64,000 nt of DNA from Macrotis lagotis (Eukaryota; Chordata; Mammalia; Peramelemorphia; Peramelidae), in NCBI RefSeq assembly GCF_037893015.1, contig NC_133661.1, positions 189,609,991-189,673,990 on the forward strand, read 5' to 3'. Position numbers and translations under genes: made by a program. The notes under the pieces are model-generated. The model saw nothing but the letters and a program-made list of their open reading frames with translations. It searched no databases and was not told where the DNA came from. Of this stretch, positions 47,736 through 57,591 are shown one piece after another. The stretch's first letter is position 1; each line of letters begins with the position of its first letter.

Positions 47736-50700
47736 TCCAGTTATGCAAATATCACTAGGAAGGGGCTTGAGGAGTTGGAAGATGATAAACAAAGAGGTTT
47801 TATTTTGTGAGAAGGGATGCACCCCATCATAAAGAAATAACAGAGAAAAGTATGTTGTATATGAAAAGTTCATATTAAAATATATACAAAAAAGCTTCTG
47901 AAATTTAGAGTATGAAGCAATCATTGAGAGTTTGAGGCATTAGACAAATTTAATTAAGGAATATTCTCCTTTTGCTAACTTTGAGGTAAGGTACTATAAT
48001 GCTGAATCACATGACCTGCACAGTTTAGTGACCTTTTGAGCATAGTTTGATATTATTCTTTAGAATTATTAGATCAATTTGCAACTCTATCAGCTCTATA
48101 CCAGTGTCTCCATCTTTTTGCTGTCTTTCCAACAGCAGTCATTTTCTATTATGATACATTTTAGGTGGAATCTAAAAAGTGTTTAATTACAGCTATCTTA
48201 TTGCTGATGGAGCATTTTTATATGACTGTTGATTAATTTACTTCATTAGAAAATTTTATTTATATACTTTGATCAGTAATCCATCATGGAGTGGATCTTT
48301 TTATGTATTTGAAACAGTTCTTTATATAACTTAGATACAGTAACTATATGAGAAGAAAATCTTTCCCCCTCCTCAGTTTCCATTGTAATTTTTCTTGCTT
48401 CAATTTTATTCAGGACAGTTTTCTGATTTTATGAATTACAATTATGCATTTTTATCTTGTGATTTTTGCTGTTCTACCCTCCCCCACACTCCTGCCCTTA
48501 GTGTGGTATTTCTTATGTGTTCTCTTAATTTATGATGTGAATTTTACATCTATGTCATCAACCATTTGTAACTTACTGTCATATATTAAATGAGGCATTG
48601 CTCTAATTCTTATTTCTGCCAGGCTGCTTTTCAGTCTCCTCAGCAGATTTTGTTGAAGAGCAAAAGCTTAATATTAAAAGTTGCTATAAAAATTACTATT
48701 AAAAACCTATTCTTTAGTTAAAGTACATAAACATGTTCATTTGCTTATGTATCTAAACTGGACCTAATCTCTCCTACTGATTTATTATCCCATTTTAATC
48801 AGTATTAGTTTTGATTTTTAAATTTTTAAATTTACTTTATTTTAACCTCAACTGCTTTTTTTCATATTGACTTATTCTTCAATTACATTTGATATTTTGT
48901 GATTTCAAACAATGAAAAGCTCCTAAGTGTTATCTTTATACATTTATCTTTTTATGAAGGAATGTATTTATTTTGAGTTTGACAAATTTTCCCTTATGCT
49001 TGCTTGCCTCCCCCCCATCCCACTGAAGGCAATTTTCCAATCTTTACATTGTATCCATGGTATACATTGATCCAGGTTCAATGGGATGAGAGAGAAATCT
49101 TATCCTTAAGGAAGAAAAATAAATTGAAAGAGAGAGCAAAATTACATAATAAGATAACTTTTTTTTTCTAAATAGAAGTTAACAGTCTTTGATCTTCATT
49201 AAAACTCCACAATTCTGTCTTTGGATACACATGGTGTTCTCCATCACAGATAGCCCAGAATTGTCCCTGATTGTTGCAAGGATGCAATGAGCAAGTCCAT
49301 CAAGGTTGATCATCACCTCCATGTTTCTGTTAGGGTGTTCAATGTTTTTCTAGTTCTGCTCATTTCACTTAGCATCAGTTCATGCAAATCCCTCCAGGCT
49401 TCCCTAAATTCTGGTCCCTCCTAGTTTCTAATAGAACAATAGAATTCCATGACAGACATATACCACATTTTGTTAAGCAATTCCCTAATTGAAGGACATT
49501 TACTTGATTTCCAATTCGTTGCCACCACAAACAGGGCTGCCTTAAATATTTTTGTACAGGTGATGTTTTTGCGTGTTTTCATCATTTCTTCAGGGTATAG
49601 ACCCAGTAGTGGAATTTCTGGATCAAATAGTATGCAAATTTTTGTTGCCCTTTGGGTGTAGTACTAGAGTGCTCTCCAGAAAGGTTGGATAAGTTCACAG
49701 CTCCACCACCAATGTATTAGTGTCACAGACTTTCCATATCCTTTCCAGCAATGATAATTGTCCTTTCTGGTCATATTGGCCAGTGTGAGAGGTGTGAGGT
49801 GGTACCTCAGAGATGCTTTAATTTTAGACCAGTTTTTCATATTACTATGGATTTATTTTATCTCCTCATCTGCAAATTGCCTTTGCATATCCTTTGACCA
49901 TTTGTCAATTGGAGAATGGCTTTTTTTTTAAAAAAATTTGATTCAGTTCTCTGTATATTTTAGAAATGAATCCTTTGTCAGAAATAGTAGTTGTGAAAAA
50001 TGGTTCCCAATTTATTGCATTTCATTTGATCTTGGTTACAGTGATTTTGGCTGTGCAAAGGCTTTTTAATTTAATAGAATCAAAATTATCTACTTTGTTT
50101 TTAATGATGTTCTTCATCACTTCCTTGGTCATAAACTGCTTCTGTTTCCATAGATCTGAAAGATATACTACCCTTTGACCTTCTAGTTTATTTGTAATAG
50201 TTTTTATGTCTAAATCCTGTTTCCATTTTGAGCTTATCTTGGTGTAGGGTGGGAAGTGTTAGTCTAATCCAAGTTTCTTCCATACTAACTTCCAATTTTC
50301 CCAACAGATTTTATTGAAGGGAGAATTTTTATCCCACTACTTGGACTCTTTGGGTTTAACAAGCAGCAGATTGCTATAATAATTTCCTACTATTACACAT
50401 AGTCCATTCCACTGGTCTTCCACTTTATTTCTTAGTCAATACCAGACAGTTTTGATGACTGTTGCTTTATAATATAATTTTAGATGTGGTAAGGATAAAC
50501 CTCATTCTTTTGACCTTTTTTCAAGGAATCCCTGGGAAATTCATGACTTTTTATTTTGCCATATGAATTTACTTACAATTTTTTCTTCTTTTTTAATTTT
50601 AATTTTTAATTTAATATTTATTTATTCTCATTTTGTACAACTAATGTTTTTATACATTAATAATATATTCTTGTTTTAGAGTAAATCAAATACTCCCTAC

Positions 50701-50789
50701 CCGCAAAAATATAGACTCACTTGAGCGATAAAGTAAAGGGGAGAGACAAAAATTAAAATTAAAATTAACAAAATAATAGTAATAATTGT

Positions 50790-51395
50790 AGGTATGTGTT
50801 GTGGCTTGCTTCCTTAGAGCCCACATTGGCGACCTCCCTTCCAGAGAGGAGCTGAGAATAAGGAGTCAAGCCACTACTGCCTTATACCTATAGCTCAATT
50901 TTATTACTGCTTAGCTATTACATATATACTGTTAGGTCTTCCAGGGTAGAACAAAGAATAATGAGGTAATTGGGGGGATAAAAGCAGGGTGTACATGCAG
51001 CATCTTGCATTACAGGATAAGGGGGTACGTTAGGGGGGAGGTGATAAGGCACAGCTGTGTCTAGTGCCCTTCGTAGGTGTGGCAGAATGATCAGTTCCCA
51101 AGGACTCCAGCTCACCTTATCTCTCAGGGTGGCATGCCCGCTCCTGAGATTGTCCAGGTGGCAGTTTTACTTGGAGATTATTTGTGTCATGGCTGTTGGA
51201 ATAGCCTGTGTACCCACAGGTATGGCCAAGTGGCACAGTAGACAGAGCACCAGCGCTGGAGCCAGGAGCACCCAAGACCAAATACAGCCCCGTACACCAA
51301 ACAATCACCCAGCTGTGTGGCATGCAAGTCACCCCAGCCACACTGCCCTGCAAAAAACAAAAAAAAGGGGGAAAAAAGACCCAAAATAAAATAAA
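50790..51395 (+). mobile_element. C-rich variant SINE, copy 1 (split by the solo LTR)
   Basis: After 51218 it reads GCCAAGTGGCACAGTAGACAGAGCAC, GAGCCAGGAGCACCC, CAGCTGTGTGGCATGCAAGTC, then an A-rich tail. It belongs to the tRNA-like SINE family but with many T-to-C type differences. The flanks AATAGTAATAATTGTA (50775-50790) and AATAGTAATAATAGTA (51397-51412) look like its TSD. Confidence 0.75.
50797..51218 (-). mobile_element. Solo LTR with perfect 6-bp TSD
   Basis: 422 bp, minus sense TGTGGGTACACAGG...AGCCACAACA, so TG...CA ends. GGTATG at 50791-50796 is repeated at 51219-51224. Contains AATAAA (50905-50900, minus) about 100 nt before the end and a TATA-like TATATA just upstream. It is unrelated to the 378-bp LTRs of the provirus 0.6 kb away. 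It splits a SINE. Confidence 0.92.
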
Positions 51396-51412
51396 ATAGT
51401 AATAATAGTAGG

Positions 51413-51565
51413 GGCTGCCGGGTGGCAGACAGAGAACTGGCCCTTGAGCCAGGAGCACACGGGTCCAAATCCGGCCTCAGACAACCAACGATCACTCCAC
51501 TATGCATCCCCAGTCATACCACCCAGCCCCATTTGCCCTGAATCCCCCACAAAATAATAATAATA
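51413..51565 (+). mobile_element. C-rich variant SINE, copy 2
   Basis: GGGGCTGCCGGGTGGCAGACAG, TTGAGCCAGGAGCACACGGG, TCCAAATCCGGCCTCAGACAACC, CCCAGTCATACCACCC and an AAT-rich tail. Same variant style as copies 1 and 3. Confidence 0.78.
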
Positions 51566-51773
51566 AAAATGTGCTTCAGTCTGTGTTCCAACACCACCAA
51601 CTCTGTCACAGAAGAAGTTACTTCCATATTTTTCCACCATTGCCATTGCTGATTGCAACTCCCTACTTTCCTATTTTGCCACTACCATGTACTCTATTTT
51701 CACTCTCCTTTCACTCTGACTCTGCTGTAGGGCAGCTGAGTGGCACAGCAGACAAATCCCTAGCCCTGTGCCC

Positions 51774-52151
51774 TGACCCACAGGGCAGAAAAGTGGGGTG
51801 TCGAGGAGGACCCAGCCTGAAAAGGAATGGGTGAGAATAAGGAGAGTGAGACCCAAGGATGGTGGATAAGGTCTGAGTTTATTTGAGAAAAATACCTGCT
51901 TATATTTTGTAGAAAAGGAACAAGGGGATTAGCTTAGGGGTGGAGTTGGTATGCCTTGGCCTGAGAGAAGGGATAGTCTGTGGTCTGTTTGTTCTTGATA
52001 ATGGAGGGTGAGGCCTCTTTCCTTTATCTTGGCCCTTGGTATGCCTGGAATTTTGTTTGCTCCTTTTATCTTATCTGACAGGGGACTTCTTGACTCCTGG
52101 TATGTCTGGAATTTATTTGCTCATTTTATGGGGGCTTCTTGGCCCCTGGCA
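51774..52151 (-). repeat. Proviral 3' LTR
   Basis: 378 bp with TG...CA ends in sense. AATAAA at 51883-51878 (minus). By eye about 8-10 substitutions and about 5 small indels from the 5' LTR, so only a few percent diverged. Confidence 0.93.
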
Positions 52152-52170
52152 TGTCCCCCTTTTTTATTTT
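52152..52170 (-). promoter_or_regulatory. Polypurine tract
   Basis: The minus strand reads AAATAAAAAAGGGGGACA directly before the 3' LTR TG. This is the plus-strand DNA primer site in retroviral reverse transcription. Confidence 0.85.
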
Positions 52171-52337
52171 AAATTTATGGGCAGGATCCCTGTCTTAGGC
52201 TGTGCAACTTGATTTTCATGCTTGGTATCCGTGACCAGGAGGGGACCTTAGCGAGGTCCTTGTTATCTCCTGTAGGATCTGATGTTCCCAAGTCATGGAG
52301 TTGCACTAAATCCCGTCATTGGGTATCACTGCAGCCC

Positions 52338-53869
52338 TTAGGGGGTGCCTTTCCTTGAGCAGATGCACGCATACCAAGGTGGGCGAGGTGTAAGAGCAGC
52401 GAACCTCAAGGGTTCAATTTGGGGGTCCTCACAGGACCCTTGGCTTTTCAATTGGTGATATAAGACCGAAACTGGTATTCCAAGGGCTGAGTCAATTTGG
52501 GATTTGATAAAGTTGGTCAGTCTCCTGAAGGCCCATGGTCCAAAAGAAATTAGAATTAGGAAGCCAATTAATGGGCCTAGAAGGCTTGGGAGCAGAGTAG
52601 AGAGCCAGGGGGATGTGGAAAACCAATTTTTATACCATGCCTCACCTTTCTCTCTCTCCCTTTTTCTTTTTTCCAGGCTATCCTTAACCCTTTGCAGACT
52701 GTCTTCTACCAGGCCAAGTTTATCCTTAAAAAAACAGCATTCTTCCTTTAGTGCCGCGCAGAGTCCCCCCTGTTGTAAAAATAACAAATCAAGACCGTGT
52801 CTATTTTGTAATGCTACTTCAGCTAGAGAGGCAACAGAATCTTTTAGGTGTTCTAACCCTGCTTGAAGTTCTGAGAGATCCTTATCAATAGCAGAGCTAA
52901 GCTGGGTGTACTGTGCATTGGAGGAGACTAAGGAGGCAATACCTGTACCAGAACCAACAAACCCAAGTCCAATCAGGACTGCGAGTGTAACTGCTGTCAG
53001 GGGTTCTCTTTTGTCTCTGATAAGGGTACCCCTTCCATGTTCCCAAAATTGGAGGAATTCCTCCGGGTAGTGGACAGTTAGGTGAGGAAAAAGGGAGACG
53101 AGGACACAATAGTCCTTTTTCTCAAGAAATGGTTTGGTGTCCACAAAGGTGGTTAGTCCTGATGAGCAGGCAAGATAAGTATTAAGAGGGGCTACAGCAT
53201 ATCTATAGGAAGTATTAATAAGGGTACTTTGGTTACATACTGTGTCTAGCTGAAGAGGGGGGAGCATTTGTGGGCCAAGGAGACAATTTCCCTGACCAGA
53301 GATTTTTGCAAGACTGAGGCCTTGGGATTCCCCAGTGCCCCATCTGAGATCATCTGTTCTGTTGGAGTGTGTGATGTTCCCGAATTGAGCAATACCTTCA
53401 TAGAAGGGAGGGGAAGAGGAATAGCAGATCCAGCATTCTTCCAATGAAGAATTCTGTATCTGGGTCAAAGCTTGTACAGAGGCATTAATGAGGTGATCCA
53501 GTACCCAGTTCCTGTCGTCTCACAATCCCATTTTTACAATAGAAGTCCCTCGTTCTACCACATTGTGGGGCTGATGAGCGATGGTATCCGGGGCAAACAT
53601 AAAAAGAGAGGGTCCCAAGCCTCTCTTTTCTATCTTGAGAGCCACAGCCTGTCATGCGATCATCGGACCCCCATACTGCGTCCCATCCACTGTTCCATTT
53701 GGATAATCGACAAAGATCTGGGTACAGGGGAAGCCAGGGTGTCATGGAGTCAACTTTTGAGGTACTCCAGATGCAGAATCCTTGAGCATCTTTGACTGAC
53801 CCAAGTGTAGTTAAGTAGTTGGTATGAGCAGGACAGCAGAAGGAGCAGGCACAGGACGAATGCCTTCAT
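52338..53869 (-). pseudogene. env: Endogenous type D/gamma-like env, two frameshifts
   Basis: Remnant envelope gene of about 510 codons; no intact product. The ATG at 53869 begins a hydrophobic signal peptide (FVLCLLLLLSC). The frame shifts once at about 53815-53835 and again at about 53505-53525. The last 376-codon frame (52338-53468) is open and holds the surface-subunit CWIC motif, a hydrophobic fusion-peptide-like stretch (LAVLIGLGFVGSGTGI), the immunosuppressive-region signature (LQNRHGLDLL), the C-x6-CC motif (CAALKEECC), a membrane anchor and a cytoplasmic tail with YHQL. Envs of this layout use covalently linked SU-TM; the receptor cannot be read from this sequence. The frame runs unbroken because its N-terminal part is lost to the shifts, not because it is a complete gene. 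Confidence 0.92.
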
Positions 53870-53879
53870 GCTGGATCTT

Positions 53880-54296
53880 TTATCTACAAGAGAGCACAGA
53901 GGGGGATTCCTCAGGGGGTTCCCTGGGTGGATTATGTGATTTTACTAGATGCTCGGGTAGCCATCTAGCATTTTGAGCTGATGAATCATAAATACAGGCA
54001 TGTCCTTTACCCCAGATAAGGACTGGGTCAGGTCCTTGCCATTTGTTGGAGATGGGATCTCTCCACATAGCCTGTGCATAATTGTGTTCAGTAGTGGGAT
54101 GCCAAAGGAGATCTGCTGCAGATTTGGCATTAGCATCAAGGGAGAGGAAATTGAGGACAAAGAGGGCATGGTTAAGAATAGTTTTAGTATTGTTAATCTT
54201 GGGGTAGAGTGTCTCTGACCCTTTCTGTAATTTAGTAATCATGTTTTTGAGCGTTTGGTGGGCTCTTTCTACAATGCCCTGTCCTTGAGGGTTTTT
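53880..54296 (-). pseudogene. pol: Endogenous pol remnant: integrase C-terminal part
   Basis: Begins with the betaretrovirus-style NPQGQGIVERAHQTL near 54296 (end of the integrase core). It continues to the C-terminal DNA-binding domain (WQGPDPVLIWGKG, WLPEHLVK). It ends at 53880, about 11 nt from the env ATG, the usual close pol-env spacing. Everything upstream in pol is missing, so there is no catalytic triad. The same frame extends upstream into out-of-frame capsid sequence, an artefact of the deletion. Confidence 0.88.
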
Positions 54297-54512
54297 CATA
54301 AGCTCCCTTAGAAGTTTTATAGGTAGTTGAAGCAATGGTTTGACAACGATCAAAAAAATCAGCCTTCCAGGTGAGGAACTGTCCTCGTGTAAGTACTGCC
54401 TGGACGACCCTGAGCCACTCAGAGGGGAGAAGATATCCCCCACGGGAGATGGCTTCTAGTGCGGAGAGAGTAAAGGGGGCATTAGGCCCCAGGGGCAGGA
54501 AGGCAGGGGCAG
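54297..54512 (-). pseudogene. gag: Endogenous gag remnant: capsid N-terminal piece
   Basis: In a frame shifted from the matrix frame, the sense strand reads PFTLSALEAISRGGYLL, then VLTRGQFLTWKADFFDRC, the pattern of a betaretroviral capsid N-terminal domain. It stops at the deletion junction with integrase near 54296-54330. Capsid C-terminal domain and nucleocapsid are absent. Confidence 0.72.
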
Positions 54513-55169
54513 TTAGTATGGAGGGGGAGCCGAGGCTAGGGGCCAGTCTGGGTTATTATATCTAGCAGCTTCTTCCTCAAGTTCTGCCTCATTGCCTGGG
54601 TCTGGAGGCTCTGAATCTGGGTCCGTTTCTGGACTGGACCGGAGATTCTTATTTCTTGTAAACACTGGGCAGGTTATGGGCTCCTCTGCTGGTGTTATCT
54701 CAGAAGGGAGAGGAGGATAGAGGGATTTGCTTGGGGGGATTTCAATAGCTGCTGAGGGAGATCTAGCTGGAGTTTTAGGGGGTTTCGCTTCCTCTTCTTT
54801 CAAAGACTTTATAGAGGCTGTACGCGAAAGAGGGCGAAGGCAGGACTCCGCAACTGAAAGAAGCTGTTGTTTTGTGGGGTCCCCGGTGGTGCTTTCCACT
54901 ATGTCTCTTATAAGACCCCAGTAAGAAAGGGCTGAAACAGGGACGGCATCGGGTCCTTCTATTTTCAATTTCTGATTAAGATCTCTTCCTACTTTCTCCC
55001 ATTTGCCTGGGTGGATCTCAGGTCCTGTTACCAGAAACCATGGGCATACTTCATCTATAAAAAGGAAGAATCTAACAAGATCCTTTTTCTTTACTTTAAC
55101 TCCCCTGTCTTTAAGTGCCAGTTTAAGGTCCCATATAAAGACCTGTTCTTTAGACAGATTGGAACCCAT
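54513..55169 (-). pseudogene. gag: Endogenous gag matrix and proline-rich region, truncated
   Basis: A 218-codon frame from ATG 55169. It begins MGSNLSKEQ, so Gly-2 is a possible myristoylation site for membrane targeting. The matrix pattern FFLFIDEVCPWF, WEKVGRDLNQKL and SYWGLIRDIVE is of betaretrovirus type. A Pro/Glu/Ser-rich linker follows with the late-domain-like PPPY at the very end; the PPPY is directly followed by TAA because of a 1-nt shift. The start is supported by the splice donor and leader upstream. Confidence 0.9.
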
Positions 55170-55191
55170 GAGAAAAGAATGAGGCAGACGT

Positions 55192-55201
55192 CACTTACCT
55201 G
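55192..55201 (-). promoter_or_regulatory. Proviral major splice donor
   Basis: The minus strand reads CAGGTAAGTG in the leader, 23 nt before the gag ATG, a consensus donor that would give the spliced env transcript. Use is inferred. Confidence 0.75.
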
Positions 55202-55220
55202 TTCGTGGGGCTCTCCCGAG

Positions 55221-55252
55221 CGATCAGAGGGGGTCGCGATCAGAGGGGGTCG
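55221..55252. repeat. 16-bp tandem repeat in the proviral leader
   Basis: CGATCAGAGGGGGTCG occurs twice head to tail (55221-55236, 55237-55252). It is GC- and CpG-rich, between PBS and splice donor. Confidence 0.95.
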
Positions 55253-55300
55253 CGACGATTCTTCTTTACGGGGTCTGCCTGGCAAGAGTCCGTGCCTTGA

Positions 55301-55318
55301 GCCGCTCGATGGGCGCCA
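55301..55318 (-). promoter_or_regulatory. Primer binding site, Lys-type start
   Basis: The sense strand reads TGGCGCCCATCGAGCGGC two bases after the 5' LTR. The first eight bases fit the tRNA-Lys sites of class II retroviruses; the rest diverges, so the primer tRNA is uncertain. Confidence 0.65.
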
Positions 55319-55320
55319 CG

Positions 55321-55698
55321 TGCCCCCGCAGGGCAGAAAAGTGGGGTGTCGAGGAGGACCCAGCCTGAAAAGGAATGGGTGAGAATAAGGAGAGTGAGAC
55401 CCAAGGATGGTGGACAAGGTCTGAGTTTATTTGAGAAAGTACATGCTTATATTGTAGAGAAGGAACAAGGGGATTAGCTTAGGGGTGGAGTTGGTATGCC
55501 TTGGCCTGAGAGAAGGGATAGTCTGTGGTTTGTTTGTTCTTGATAATGGAGGGTGAGGCCTCTTTCCTTTATCTTGGCCCTTGGTATGCCTGGAATTTTG
55601 TTTGCTCCTTTTATCTTATCTGACAGGGGGGCTTCTTGACTCCTGGTATGTCTGGAATTTATTTGCTCTTTTTATGGGGGGCTTCTTGGCCCCTGGCA
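55321..55698 (-). repeat. Proviral 5' LTR
   Basis: 378 bp, sense TGCCAGGGGCCAAG...GCGGGGGCA, AATAAA at 55431-55426. It matches the 3' LTR along its whole length. Confidence 0.94.
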
Positions 55699-56860
55699 GC
55701 CCTGGGGCCAAGAAGCCCCAAGCCCCCATACAACCCCCTAGCCCCAGCATCCACCTGGCCCTATGGTCCCGGACAGAACCAATCCCAGCCTCTTGCAAGA
55801 AGTAAAAAAGAAAATGCATTATATCTGACCACTGTCCACCCATGGTCCATCCTCTCCTCCTTCATTCACATCCCCACCCCTTCCCCCCATCCCCGCCTCC
55901 TTCTTACTCCAAATTTCTATACCCCACTGATTATATTTGCTGTTTCCTCTCCTAGCCACCTCTGATGAGAGTGAAGATTCCCTCATTCCCCCTTGCCTTC
56001 CCCCCTTCCATATCATTGCAATAGCTCATTGTAATAAAGAAAAATCTTATTATATGAAATATCTTGGCCTATTCCCCCTCTCCTTTTTCTTTCTCCCATT
56101 ACATATCCATTTTTTTCTATTGATTCCATTTTACACCATATATTATGTTCAAATTCATCTTTCTCCTGTGCTTCATCTATAAAATCTCCTTCTACCTACT
56201 CTATTAACTGAGAAGGTTTATATGAGTATTATCAGTGTCATTTTTCTATACAGGAATCCATGCAGTTCATCATCATTAAGTCCCTCATATTTTCCCCTTC
56301 TCCTCCAATCTCTATGCTTCACCTGAGTCCTGTATTTGAAGATCAAACATTCTATTCAGGCACATTTGAAATTTCCCTGGTTCACTGAGAGTCCATCTTT
56401 TTCCCTGGAAGAGGGCATTCAATTTTGCTTGGTAGTTGATTCTCAGTTGCATTTTATGCTCTTTTGCCTTCTGGTATATTATATTCCAAGCCCTTCCAAG
56501 CCCTTAATGTAGTTGCTGCTAAGTCCTGTGAGATCCTGATTGCAGCTCCGCGGTATTTGAATTGTATCCTTCTGGCTGCTTATAATATTTTCTGTTTGAC
56601 TTGGGAGTTCTGGAACTTGGCTATAATATTCCTGGGGTTTGGTTTTTTGGGGTCTCTTTCTTGGGGGAAATTGGTGGATTCACTCCATTTCTATTTTGCC
56701 CTCTGCTTCTAGGATATCAGGTCAATTTTCTTGTAATAATTCTTTGAAAATGATGTCAAGGCTCTTTTCCTGATCACGACTTTCAGGTATTCCAATAAAT
56801 TTTAAATTCTCTTTCCTAAATCTGTTTTCCATATCAGTTGTTTTTATTCAATGAGATGTT

Positions 56861-57591
56861 TCACATTTTTTTTAATTTTTCATTCTGTTGCTTTTGAAGT
56901 ATTGAGTCCTGATTTCTCATAAATGCAGCAATCTCCCTGAGTTGTATTCTCTGTCTGAAGCTTTTATTTTCATCAGAGAGCTTTCTTGTTTCTTTTTCCA
57001 TCTGGCCAATTCTGCTTTTTAAAGCATTCTTCTCCTCAATAACTTTTTTAGGATTTTTTGCAAGGCAAATGGGGTTAAGTGGCTTGCCCAAGGCCACACA
57101 GCTAGGTAATTATTAAGTGTCTGAGACCGGATTTGAACCCAGGTAGTGTGATTCCAGGGCCAGTGCTTTATCCACTGTGCCACCTAGCCTTCCCCCTCAA
57201 TAACTTTTTGAATTGTTTTATACATTTGACTTAAGCTGGTTTTTAGCATTCTATTTTCTTCAGCATTTTTTTGGATTTTCTTGACTAAGCTGCTGACTTC
57301 ATTTTAATGTTTTTCCTGCATCTCTCTTATTTCTTTTACCAGTTTTTCCTCCGTCTCCCTCATTTGATTTTCAAAGTCGTTTTTGAGCTCTGTCATAGCC
57401 TGAGTCCAATTTCTGTATTTCTTGGAGTCTTTAGATGCTGGAGTTTGTGCTTCCTCATCTTCAGACTGAGTGTTTGGATCCTTCTTGATCTCACAGGCAA
57501 AGCATTTCTCAATGGTGTTTCTCTTTTTTCTCTGCTTGCTCATTTTCCCAGCCTGAGCCTGGTTTTGGGGTGCTCCCTGAGCTTTTGGCAC
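56861..57591 (-). pseudogene. HAL1-like ORF1 N-terminal and coil pieces
   Basis: Frame 57304-57591 begins MPKAQGAPQNQAQAGKMSKQ, where the inner MSKQRKKR looks like the ancestral start. It runs through an acidic stretch to a coil. Frame 56861-57097 continues with LKSRIGQMEKETRKLSDENKSF. A SINE separates them at 57049-57194. The body to 55810 has lost its frame. Confidence 0.75.
57049..57194 (-). mobile_element. Marsupial tRNA-like SINE with 15-bp TSD
   Basis: CCTCAATAACTTTTT at 57034-57048 and 57195-57209. Ends GTGCCACCTAGCCTTCC; B-box region TTTGAACCCAGG intact. Confidence 0.96.

Larger units (their letters stand above)
45195..48810. repeat. Segmental duplication, copy B
   Basis: Direct-order paralogue of 30605-41730 without L1-C and without the SINE at 31101. 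It has its own insert at about 46500-47110 (CR1/L3-like LINE relic, TG repeat). Contains no gene I recognise; the frame 46298-46519 has no family resemblance. Confidence 0.9.
51774..55698 (-). mobile_element. Internally deleted type D-like endogenous provirus
   Basis: Two 378-bp LTRs (51774-52151 and 55321-55698) enclose about 3.2 kb. Sense order: 5'LTR, Lys-type PBS start, leader with splice donor, gag matrix, capsid piece fused to the integrase end, env, polypurine tract, 3'LTR. Host GCCC is duplicated at 51770-51773 and 55699-55702 (GCCCTG if the next two bases are counted). Protease, RT, RNase H, nucleocapsid and the integrase core are deleted. A class II gag/pol with a gamma/type D Env fits the type D betaretroviruses, known in possums as TvERV(D); the relationship is inferred. 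Not replication-competent. Confidence 0.93.
51729..55805 (+). mobile_element. C-rich variant SINE, copy 3 (split by the provirus)
   Basis: The head GTAGGGCAGCTGAGTGGCACAG is at 51727-51773 and the body CCTGGGGCCAAGAAGCCCCAAG...TCTTGCAAGAAGTAAAAAAG at 55703-55810. The provirus lies between. Its short inverted match to the LTR end makes a palindrome at 55678-55719. Confidence 0.65.

Noticed and set aside
52338..53468. 376-codon env frame as a captured functional host gene
   Set aside because: The signal peptide and part of the surface subunit are in other frames, so the frame is only the distal part of a broken gene, and the provirus looks young, with no sign of selection that I can read.
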